Shown: positions 26,156 through 33,769 of the stretch, piece by piece | Layout: each line of letters begins with the position of its first letter | How positions within the stretch are numbered: position 1 is the stretch's first letter | Source: Pseudomonas sp. RGM2987 | GTDB lineage: Bacteria; Pseudomonadota; Gammaproteobacteria; Pseudomonadales; Pseudomonadaceae | Direction of reading: 5' to 3' | DNA: 53,660 nt | Assembly (NCBI RefSeq): GCF_022952855.1 | Contig: NZ_JALJDX010000192.1 | Coordinates: 1-53,660, forward strand | The notes under the pieces: model-generated | What the model saw: the letters and a program-made list of their open reading frames with translations, nothing else | What the model was told of the DNA's origin: nothing | Databases searched by the model: none | Position numbers and translations under genes: made by a program

Positions 26156-26961
26156 CAGAGTGCGTCCCCGTAGCGCTGCTTGCGGGCATACAGCTTGTTG
26201 GCCTTGCCTTCCAGCCAACTAAGCAGCGGAGCCTCTTCGGCGAGGATCCGGCGCAGCGGCTGCTGGAAATAGCCTTTGAGAAAACGCAGCTTGTCGCGCC
26301 GGGTCAAGCCGATGTCCAGGGCCGAGAAGTACAGCGCCGCCAGGTCCTTGTTGCGCCAGCGGGTGGTAATGGCCGGGCGGGTCTGGGCACGGTGCAGGTC
26401 GATCACCGACAACTTGAAATCCTGCGCGGTCACCGGTTTGTCGGTGTGCAGCAGAAAGTGGCAGATATAACAGTCCCGGTGGTTGACCCCGGCGCGGTGC
26501 ATCATGCCGGTCATGCGCGCCACTTCGCCGATCAGCGCCCGCTTGAGCACTGGCTCGGGTGGTTGCTTGACCCAGTCGATGCTGAAATCTTCGAGGCTGA
26601 CGGTCGGCGCCAGCTCCTCGGTGACAATGAACGAGTGCTGGTCCGCCGGGTTGCTGCCCTTCTCGCCGTACGCAACAGCGGTCATGGTCGGCACGCCGAC
26701 TTGCTGCAAGCGCTGGATCGCTTTCCATTCCTGTCCTGCGCCGAGGACCGGCAGCTTGGCGGTGACCAGGTTCTTGACGATCTCGCCCCAACCGATGCCA
26801 CGGTGGATCTTCACGAAAAAGCCACGTCCGTCCACCTCCGTGCGCAAGGTGCGCCGGGCTTCCAGTTCGCGATAGACCTCGCCCTTGAGCGCCTCGACTT
26901 CGGCGAACGCATCGCGCCCGGCCCAGAGGCTCTTGAACGGTTCGGCCAGCATCAATTTCAT
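26155..26961 (-). CDS. waaP: LPS core heptose(I) kinase WaaP
   Basis: A 268-residue kinase, the same length as P. aeruginosa WaaP, that phosphorylates heptose I of the inner core, a step essential in that organism. Lys51 (GFFVKIHRG), Asp163 in NHRDCYICHF and Asp188 in SVIDLHRAQ are visible, matching the catalytic residues known for the family. The start at 26961 (MKLMLAEPFKSLW) overlaps waaG's stop by ATGA; the open frame to 27177 is a shadow. It is followed by wapP with the same overlap. Confidence 0.96.
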   Translation of the reverse strand: MKLMLAEPFKSLWAGRDAFAEVEALKGEVYRELEARRTLRTEVDGRGFFVKIHRGIGWGEIVKNLVTAKLPVLGAGQEWKAIQRLQQVGVPTMTAVAYGEKGSNPADQHSFIVTEELAPTVSLEDFSIDWVKQPPEPVLKRALIGEVARMTGMMHRAGVNHRDCYICHFLLHTDKPVTAQDFKLSVIDLHRAQTRPAITTRWRNKDLAALYFSALDIGLTRRDKLRFLKGYFQQPLRRILAEEAPLLSWLEGKANKLYARKQRYGDAL

Positions 26962-28082
26962 TGTGCGTGCTCCGCCAATATCACATCGGCCGCGTGCTGC
27001 GGCATGCTGTAGAGGTCGGCCGTCTCGGCGAAGGCCAGACCGTTGCGGCTCCAGGCCGCCCGCGCCTCGGTGTCGCTCAACATCCGGCCCAGATAGTCGG
27101 TGAGCTGCGCCTGTTCGAACGGCTCGTCGAGCACCAGGCCGCTGTCGGCCTCGGCGATGTAGTGGGCGTATCCGCACACCGCACTGACCAGCACCGGCAA
27201 GCCGGCCACCAGCGCTTCAAGCAGTACCGTCCCGGTGTTTTCGTTGTACGCCGGATGGATCAACAGATCGGCGCCCAGCAGGAAACGCGGGATGTCACTG
27301 CGGCCCTTGAGGAACCGCACGTTGTCGCCGAGCCCCAGCGTGGCACTCTGCAATTGGAATACTTTGGGGTCGTCCTGGCCGATTACAAACAGCCGGGTGC
27401 GTTTTTTCAGTTCCGCCGGCAGCGCGGCCAGTGCCTTGAGGCTGCGATCCACGCCCTTGGTCTTGAACCCGGAACCGATCTGCACCAGCAGCAGGTCATC
27501 GTCGGCCAGGGCGAACTCGGCACGGAACGCGGCCCGGATTTCGTCGGCATCGGCAGGCCGGCGACGATCCTGGGCGATGCCCGGCGGCAGCAGGTGAAAG
27601 CGTTCCAGCGGCGTGTCGTAGTGTTTGATGAACAGCGGCTGCTGGACTTCGGAGATCATCAGCACTTCGGTTTTCGCGTCTTTGCCGAACACCGCCCGCT
27701 CGTATTCGGCGAAATGCCGGTAGCGACCCCAGCGCCGATACAGCGAATTGCGCAGGTTCTGCGCCTTGTCCTCGAAGCAGCCGTCGGCGGCGTAGTAGAC
27801 GTCCAGGCCGGGCATTTTGTTGAAGCCGATCAAACGGTCCACCGGGCGCTTGGCCAGGTCGGCCTCCATCCAGGCGCTGAGTTTCTCGTTGCGCCGGTGA
27901 TTGAACAGCGCCTTGACCGGTGCCACCAGCACTTCGAAGCCGGGCGGGACGTCGCCTTCCCAGATCAGCGTGTAGACGCGGATCTGATGGCCACGACGCT
28001 GGCACTCCAGGGCGATGCGCATGAAATCTCGCTGCAGGCCACCGAAGGGGAAATACTTGTAAAGGACAAAAGCCAATTGCAT
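26958..28082 (-). CDS. waaG: LPS core alpha-1,3-glucosyltransferase WaaG
   Basis: A 374-residue GT-B (GT4) enzyme that adds the first outer-core hexose to heptose II. The N-terminus MQLAFVLYKYFPFGGLQRDF is the family hallmark; RFLKGRSDIPRFLLGADLLI and HPAYNENTGTVLLEALVAGLPVL contain the donor site and E-x7-E motif. Length equals E. coli WaaG (374). The ATG at 28082 overlaps the waaC stop by ATGA. Confidence 0.95.
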   Translation of the reverse strand: MQLAFVLYKYFPFGGLQRDFMRIALECQRRGHQIRVYTLIWEGDVPPGFEVLVAPVKALFNHRRNEKLSAWMEADLAKRPVDRLIGFNKMPGLDVYYAADGCFEDKAQNLRNSLYRRWGRYRHFAEYERAVFGKDAKTEVLMISEVQQPLFIKHYDTPLERFHLLPPGIAQDRRRPADADEIRAAFRAEFALADDDLLLVQIGSGFKTKGVDRSLKALAALPAELKKRTRLFVIGQDDPKVFQLQSATLGLGDNVRFLKGRSDIPRFLLGADLLIHPAYNENTGTVLLEALVAGLPVLVSAVCGYAHYIAEADSGLVLDEPFEQAQLTDYLGRMLSDTEARAAWSRNGLAFAETADLYSMPQHAADVILAEHAQ

Positions 28083-29140
28083 CAGCGCGACTCCTCAGCC
28101 AATAACGTGCTCAGGTGGCTGGCAACACGCTCGGGGTTCAGACGCGTGAAGCACAGGGGCTGCTCGCGTTTCAGGTCAAACCGACGAGCGTCTTCGGCGG
28201 TCGGCGAATAAGTGCATTGTTTCTGCATGCAAGGCGCGCAGGGAAAATCGCTGGCCAGGTGAACCTGGCCCTTGCCGTAGGCGCCGGTCAACACTGGATT
28301 GGTCGGGCCGAGCAGCGAAATGGTCGGCACGTCCAAGGCTGCGGCCAGGTGGCCGAGACCGGTGTCCACCGCCACGCAGGCCTGGGCACCGGCAAGCACC
28401 TTGCCCATGCCGCCCAGGTTCAGCTTCGGCAACACTTCGACGTTGCGCAGCCCCTTGGCAATGCGCTCGGCCCGGGCTTTTTCCAGCGGATTGCCCCATG
28501 GCAGCTTCACCACGACGCCGAACTGCCCCATGCGCTCGGTCAGCTGGCGCCAGTAAAGCTCGGGCCAATGCTTGGATTCCCAGGTTGTGCCGTGCAGGAA
28601 CACCACATAGGGGTACTTGCGCGGCAATTCAACCAGGCGATCGACATTCAGGCCGTAGTTACCCAAGGTCCGGGGCAGGTCATACCCCAGCGCCACGGCG
28701 AACAGTTGCCGCACACGCTCTACCGCATGCTGACCACGGGCCACCGCCAGGCGGCGGCTATAGAAACGCGCGGCGAAGGGTTCGCGGGCCGAGTCCTTGT
28801 CCAGGCCGGCCACCGGCGCCTTGACGTAACGGGTCAGCCAGGCACTTTTCAGCAAGCCCTGGGCATCGATCACCAGGTCGTATTTTTCGGCGCGCATGTT
28901 TTGCTTGAAGCGTCGCCATTCGCCGCTCTTGATGGCCTGCCAGAGGTTCTTGCGCCAGCGCCGGATCGCCACCGGGATGACCTTGCCCACGGCCGGGTGC
29001 CAGGTGGGGATTTCGGCGAAGCCTTCTTCCACCACCCAATCGAACTTGATCCCCGGGATCGCCCGCGCGGCGTCGGTCAGGGCCGGCAACGTGTGGACCA
29101 CATCCCCCAGCGAAGAGGTCTTGATCAGCAATACCCGCAA
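28082..29140 (-). CDS. waaC: Heptosyltransferase I WaaC
   Basis: A 352-residue GT9 enzyme adding the first L-glycero-D-manno-heptose to Kdo. Motifs are RVLLIKTSSLGDVVHTLPAL, VVFLHGTTWESKHWP and the donor region AGAQACVAVDTGLGHLAAAL, LLGPTNPVLTGA. The start is a TTG at 29138-29140, one base after the waaF stop, with GGAGG nine bases upstream; the open frame to 29185 would add 15 foreign-looking residues and overlap waaF. PAO1 WaaC is about this length. It overlaps waaG by ATGA. Confidence 0.95.
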   Translation of the reverse strand: MRVLLIKTSSLGDVVHTLPALTDAARAIPGIKFDWVVEEGFAEIPTWHPAVGKVIPVAIRRWRKNLWQAIKSGEWRRFKQNMRAEKYDLVIDAQGLLKSAWLTRYVKAPVAGLDKDSAREPFAARFYSRRLAVARGQHAVERVRQLFAVALGYDLPRTLGNYGLNVDRLVELPRKYPYVVFLHGTTWESKHWPELYWRQLTERMGQFGVVVKLPWGNPLEKARAERIAKGLRNVEVLPKLNLGGMGKVLAGAQACVAVDTGLGHLAAALDVPTISLLGPTNPVLTGAYGKGQVHLASDFPCAPCMQKQCTYSPTAEDARRFDLKREQPLCFTRLNPERVASHLSTLLAEESR

Positions 29141-29141
29141 G

Positions 29142-30176
29142 TTACCGGACCTCCACGGGAGTGCCCTGCAATCGCTCCAGGGCATCGTTCACCGACACCG
29201 GCAGGAGCTGGCGCAGGCAATTGTAGTGACCGAAGCGGCAGGTGCGATCAAAGCATGGGCTGCACTCGATGCCCAGGCGCACGACTTCGACCTGGTCGGC
29301 CAGCGGCGGCGTAAAGCCTGGCGAAGTGGAGCCGTAGACCGCCACCAACGGGCGATTCAGCGCGGCGGCCACGTGCATCAGGCCTGAGTCGTTGGACACG
29401 ACCGAATCGGCACAGGACAGCAGGTCGATGGCCTCGGCCAGGGACGTGTCGCCGCTGAGGTTCACCGACTCCTCCCTGAGGCCTGGAATCAGCCGTGAGC
29501 GGATGTCCTCGCCCACCGGGTGGTCTTTTTTCGAGCCGAACAGCCAGACTTGCCAGCCTTCGCGAATCTTCGCCTCGGCCACCTGGGCGTAATGCTCCGC
29601 CGGCCAGCGCTTGGACTCACCGAACTCGGCTCCCGGGCACAGGGCCAGCACCGGGCGGTCCAGGCTCAGGCCGAACTTGGCCAGCGCCGCGTCACGGCTC
29701 ACCGGGTCGATCACCAGGCTGGGACGCGGATACGGCTTGGGCAATTCGTCGCCTGGCGCATAAGCGAGGGCCATGAAGCGCTCGATCATCAGCGGGTAAC
29801 GGTCTTTGTCGAGGGTGCGCACATCGTTGAGCAGGCCGTAGCGGAACTCGCCACGCCAGCCGGTGCGCTTGGGGATCCCGGCGAAGAACGGCACCAGCGC
29901 CGATTTCAGCGAATTGGGCAGCAGGATCGCCTGGTCATACTGGCCGGCCAGGGACTTGCCGATGCGTCGACGGGTCGCCAGTTCCAGCACGCCGTGACCG
30001 AGCGGAAAGCTCAAGGCCTTGCGCACCTGGGGCATGCGCTCAAGGATCGGCCGGCTCCACTCGGGGGCCAGGACGTCGATTTCGCATTGCGGGTGGCGTT
30101 GCTTCAGGCACTGGAACAGTGTCTGCGCCATCACCATGTCACCGACCCAACTGGGCCCAACGATCAGAATATTCAT
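29142..30176 (-). CDS. waaF: Heptosyltransferase II WaaF
   Basis: A 344-residue GT9 enzyme adding the second heptose. Motifs are MNILIVGPSWVGDMVMAQTL, LPNSLKSALVPFFAGIPKRTGWRGE, LALCPGAEFGESKRWP and SNDSGLMHVAAALNRPLVAVYG. The start at 30176 has GGAAAG upstream; the frame open to 30239 is dismissed. It is the first gene of the waa chain. Upstream, 30177-30447 carries two REP pairs and then glnE; ilvE, which lies here in P. aeruginosa as I recall, is absent. Confidence 0.96.
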   Translation of the reverse strand: MNILIVGPSWVGDMVMAQTLFQCLKQRHPQCEIDVLAPEWSRPILERMPQVRKALSFPLGHGVLELATRRRIGKSLAGQYDQAILLPNSLKSALVPFFAGIPKRTGWRGEFRYGLLNDVRTLDKDRYPLMIERFMALAYAPGDELPKPYPRPSLVIDPVSRDAALAKFGLSLDRPVLALCPGAEFGESKRWPAEHYAQVAEAKIREGWQVWLFGSKKDHPVGEDIRSRLIPGLREESVNLSGDTSLAEAIDLLSCADSVVSNDSGLMHVAAALNRPLVAVYGSTSPGFTPPLADQVEVVRLGIECSPCFDRTCRFGHYNCLRQLLPVSVNDALERLQGTPVEVR

Positions 30177-30239
30177 GTGCTTTCCAAAAACGCTACGGGG
30201 AGGCCTACGCCTCCCCGCCTCAAGAACACTGCAACCCAT

Positions 30240-30435
30240 TGTGGGAGTGGGCTAGCTCGCGAAAGGGCCATCGCATCCGACATCTGTGTTGCCTGACATT
30301 CCGCCATCGCGAGCAGGCTCGCTCCCACAAGGGTTCTTCATCCAACTGTGGGAGCGGGCTTGCTCGCGAAGAGGCAGGACCTGCAACATCTACTTCGCCT
30401 GACACACCGCTTTCGCGAGCAAGCCCGCTCCCACC
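30240..30435. repeat. Two tandem REP pairs (REPINs), family B
   Basis: Four arms: 30240-30266 and 30306-30330 form one inverted pair, 30346-30370 and 30411-30435 a second. All share GGGAGCGGGCTTGCTCGCGA or its reverse complement, with arm 1 carrying changes (GGGAGTGGGCTAGCTCGCGA). The block takes most of the 271-base gap between waaF and glnE. Confidence 0.92.
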
Positions 30436-30447
30436 TTTAATCAGTAT

Positions 30448-33387
30448 TCAACTCAACCCCAGCTCTCGCCAGATCCGCAGCACCTGTCGACGCTCATTCA
30501 CAAACTGGTCGCCGGTGATCACCCCGGCCTCTTTCTGCAAGGCCTGGCGGTGCGCGGCGGAGCGGTAGGCTTTATAGGCCTCGCGCAACAAGGTGGCGTC
30601 TTCGGCCGGCATCAGCCCCACCTCCTGCAACCCTTCCAGGATGCGGATGTTATCGGTGTAGCGCGCCAGCGACGGGTGTTCCTCGGACCACGCCAGGGCC
30701 GCGTATTGCACCATAAATTCAATATCGACGATACCTCCGGCATCCTGCTTGAGATCGAAGGGCGCCGAGGCCTCGAAAGCGTTTGGTGCAGTCCCGGCAG
30801 CGGTGGCCTTGCTGCCAAGGTTGTCGCGCATTTTGGCGCGCATCTCGCTGACCTCCTGGCGCAACGTCGGCAGGTCACGCTTGCGCCCCAATACCTGGGC
30901 ACGGACCTTCTCGAACGCCTGGCCCACGTCCTGGCTGCCCACCAGCACCCGGGCCCGCACCAGCGCCTGATGTTCCCAGGTCCAGGCTTCGTTCTCCTGA
31001 TAACGGGCAAACGCGCCGAGGGAACTGACCAGCAACCCCGACGCCCCGGAGGGCCGCAGGCGCATATCGACTTCATATAACTGCCCGGAGTTGGTCTGGG
31101 CAGTCAGCAAGTGAATGATCCGCTGACCGAGGCGGGTGAAGAACTGCGCACCATCGATCGGTTTCGGGCCATCGGTCTCCGCCTGGGGGTCGCCGTCGTG
31201 GATGAATACCAGGTCCAGGTCCGAACCATGCCCCAGTTCCAGGCCGCCGACTTTCCCATAACCGACAATGATGAAGCCGGGATCGCACAGGCTGCCGTCG
31301 GTACGCAGCGGCACGCCATGCTTGGCCGCCGTCTGGCGCCAGGCCAACGCCAGCACTTGTTCGAGAATCGCCTCGGCGAGCCAGGTCAGGTAGTCGCTGA
31401 CTTTCATCAACGGCAGGCTGCCGGCGATTTCCGAGGCGGCCACCCGCAGGCGGTGCGCCAACTTGAAATGCCGCAGCGCCTCCATCTGCTGCTCCAGGTC
31501 ATCCTCGGGAATCCGCGTCAGGCGCTCACGCAACTCCGCCGCCAGCTCGGGCGCCAGGGGCGGTTTGAACAAGCGCCCCTCGTTGAGCAACTCATCGAGC
31601 AGCAGCGGGAAGCGAGTGATCTGCTCGGCGATCCACGGGCTTGCCGCGCACAGCGTCAGCAAGCGCCGCAGGGCGCCGGGGTTCTCCGTCAACAGCACCA
31701 GGTAGGCCGAGCGTCGGGCCACCGCCTCCACCAGCGGCAGCACCCGCTCCAGTACCAGGTCCGGGTTGGCGTGCTCCACCGCCTGGGCCAGCAGGCGGGG
31801 AATGAACGCATCCAGACGCTCGCGCCCCAAACGCTGCATCGCCCGCAACTGCGGACTGCCGCGCAGCACGGCCAGGGCCTTGAGCGCCTTGGGCGCATCG
31901 ACGAAACCGCCCTCCTCCAGCTGGCGACAGGCCGCCTCCTCGTCCTGGCTGTCTTCCCATAAAGGCAACCATTCGCCGCCCACCACCACTTCGCTCTCGC
32001 CGCCCGCTTCCTCATCCGGGTCAGCGATGACCTGGCCGAAATGCCAGGCCACGCGGCCGCGCCAGTGCATCAGGTGTTCGTGAAATGCCGACCAGTCGGC
32101 GAAGCCCAACATGAAGGCGATACGCGCCTGGTCCTGGGCACTGTCCGGCAGCATCTGGGTCTGCCGGTCGGCGATGGCCTGGATCGCGTGCTCGGTATAG
32201 CGCAGGAACTCATAGCCCTCGCGCAACTCATCGACCACCTTGGCCGGCAGGTAACCCTGGCCTTCCAGGGTCCCGAGCACTTTGAGCAGTGGTCGCTGCT
32301 GCAAGCTCAAGTCGCGACCGCCGTGGATCAACTGGAAGGCCTGGGCGATGAACTCCACCTCACGGATGCCGCCCGAGCCCAACTTGATATTGTCGGCCAT
32401 GCCCTTGCGCCGCACTTCCTGCTGGATCAACTGCTTCATGGTGCGCAGCGCTTCAATGGCGGAAAAGTCCAGGTAACGCCGATAGACGAACGGGCGCAGC
32501 ATGTCGAGCAGTTGCGCACCGGCCACCTGATCCCCGGCGACAACCCGCGCCTTGATCATGGCGTAGCGTTCCCAGTCGCGCCCCTGGTCCTGGTAATACT
32601 GCTCCAGGGCGTTGAAGCTCAGCACTAACGCACCGGCCGAACCGTAAGGGCGCAGGCGCATGTCGACGCGGAACACGAAACCGTCGACGGTCATCGGGTC
32701 CAGGGCCTTGATCAGGCGCTGACCGACCCGGATGAAGAATTCCTGGTTATCCAGCGGCCGCTTGACCCCGACGGTCTCGCCGCCCTCGGGGTAGGCGAAA
32801 ATCAGGTCGATGTCCGAAGACAGGTTCAGCTCCACCGCTCCCAGCTTGCCCATGCCGAGGATGACCATCTGTTGCGGCTCGCCGCTGCGCCGCCCGGTGG
32901 GCGTGCCGAACTGTTGGCTGAGGCGCCGGTACAACCATTGGTAAGCCTGGTCGATGCAAGCGTCGGCCAGGTCCGAGAGGTCGCGGCAGGTCTGGACCAG
33001 GTCGGCCTGACGGGTCAGGTCGCGCCAGATGATCCGTACCTGCTGGCGGGTGCGCTGACGGCGCAAGACGCGGCCCAGCTCATCCTCGGTTGCGGCGGCC
33101 TGCACCGCGGCGCCGATCTGCGCGCACAACTCCCCGGGGGCGAAGCTGCGATCCAGTTCGCCGCTGCGCACCAGCTCCAGCAGCATCACTGGGTCACGTA
33201 GGCTCTGCTCGATGACGAAGTCGCTGGCGGCGGCAATGCGGTTGAACGCCTCCCAGCGCTGCGCCGTCCAGGTCGACAGCCCGTGGTCGTCGTCGAACAA
33301 GGCCACTGCCGCACGGAACGACTGCTCGGCACGACTGACCAATGACTGGAGAATCGACGGTATCGGGGCTAGCGAGGGCAGGCTCAT
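30448..33387 (-). CDS. glnE: Glutamine synthetase adenylyltransferase/adenylyl-removing enzyme
   Basis: A 979-residue bifunctional enzyme that adds AMP to, and removes it from, glutamine synthetase in response to PII. Two nucleotidyltransferase domains are visible: an N-terminal one with ELNLSSDIDLIFAYPEGG (deadenylylation) and a C-terminal one with GGLELGHGSDLDLVFIHDGD (adenylylation), each followed by its helical domain, e.g. GGIREVEFIAQAFQL and GGIVDIEFMVQYAAL. The length is close to E. coli GlnE (946). The start at 33387 has AAGGATAGACC upstream. It is divergent from aceE across 382 bases. Confidence 0.97.
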   Translation of the reverse strand: MSLPSLAPIPSILQSLVSRAEQSFRAAVALFDDDHGLSTWTAQRWEAFNRIAAASDFVIEQSLRDPVMLLELVRSGELDRSFAPGELCAQIGAAVQAAATEDELGRVLRRQRTRQQVRIIWRDLTRQADLVQTCRDLSDLADACIDQAYQWLYRRLSQQFGTPTGRRSGEPQQMVILGMGKLGAVELNLSSDIDLIFAYPEGGETVGVKRPLDNQEFFIRVGQRLIKALDPMTVDGFVFRVDMRLRPYGSAGALVLSFNALEQYYQDQGRDWERYAMIKARVVAGDQVAGAQLLDMLRPFVYRRYLDFSAIEALRTMKQLIQQEVRRKGMADNIKLGSGGIREVEFIAQAFQLIHGGRDLSLQQRPLLKVLGTLEGQGYLPAKVVDELREGYEFLRYTEHAIQAIADRQTQMLPDSAQDQARIAFMLGFADWSAFHEHLMHWRGRVAWHFGQVIADPDEEAGGESEVVVGGEWLPLWEDSQDEEAACRQLEEGGFVDAPKALKALAVLRGSPQLRAMQRLGRERLDAFIPRLLAQAVEHANPDLVLERVLPLVEAVARRSAYLVLLTENPGALRRLLTLCAASPWIAEQITRFPLLLDELLNEGRLFKPPLAPELAAELRERLTRIPEDDLEQQMEALRHFKLAHRLRVAASEIAGSLPLMKVSDYLTWLAEAILEQVLALAWRQTAAKHGVPLRTDGSLCDPGFIIVGYGKVGGLELGHGSDLDLVFIHDGDPQAETDGPKPIDGAQFFTRLGQRIIHLLTAQTNSGQLYEVDMRLRPSGASGLLVSSLGAFARYQENEAWTWEHQALVRARVLVGSQDVGQAFEKVRAQVLGRKRDLPTLRQEVSEMRAKMRDNLGSKATAAGTAPNAFEASAPFDLKQDAGGIVDIEFMVQYAALAWSEEHPSLARYTDNIRILEGLQEVGLMPAEDATLLREAYKAYRSAAHRQALQKEAGVITGDQFVNERRQVLRIWRELGLS

Positions 33388-33593
33388 GGTCTATCCTTGA
33401 TCGGCGCGGGAAAGGCTGGATGTAGTGATTTTCCCAAAGACACTACCTGATTGACTGTCGAACAAAGATGATAAATAGCTGAAAATCTGATTTTATTGGC
33501 AGCCGACATCAAGTTTTTACCTGTTCGAGTTGGCTAAAGACCAACAGTAACGATTATTCTCACAACGAAACGAGGGGCCAGAAGCCACTCATG

Positions 33594-33608
33594 TGTAGTT
33601 TTACTACT
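33594..33608. promoter_or_regulatory. Palindromic operator 1 upstream of aceE
   Basis: TGTAGT-TTT-ACTACT, an inverted repeat with 5 of 6 bases symmetric. Its centre lies 52 bases, about five helical turns, from operator 2, so one protein pair could bind on the same DNA face. Confidence 0.65.
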
Positions 33609-33645
33609 CGTCTATACATTCGAAAGGCTGAAACGGCCGACGATT

Positions 33646-33660
33646 TGTAGTAAAACTACA
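33646..33660. promoter_or_regulatory. Palindromic operator 2 upstream of aceE
   Basis: TGTAGT-AAA-ACTACA, a perfect 6-3-6 inverted repeat 110 bases before the aceE ATG. It resembles, to my recollection, the HexR motif (TTGTAATnnnATTACA type) that controls Entner-Doudoroff genes in gammaproteobacteria; other regulators of pyruvate dehydrogenase are possible. Confidence 0.7.
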
Positions 33661-33769
33661 CGCCGTCGAATCTACCTTCGGCAATCCAAGAATTTATATC
33701 GTCTGCCCACAAGGCCAGTCGCAAACTCAGGCAACCGATTCTGGTAGCCTTTCCGCCCTGGAGCAAGCC

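Larger units (their letters stand above)
33388..33769. other. glnE-aceE intergenic region
   Basis: 382 bases, AT-richer than the neighbours, containing two TGTAGT/ACTACA palindromes (33594-33608 and 33646-33660). No gene or further hairpin was recognised. It must carry the promoters of both divergent genes; only the palindromes are assigned. Confidence 0.7.
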
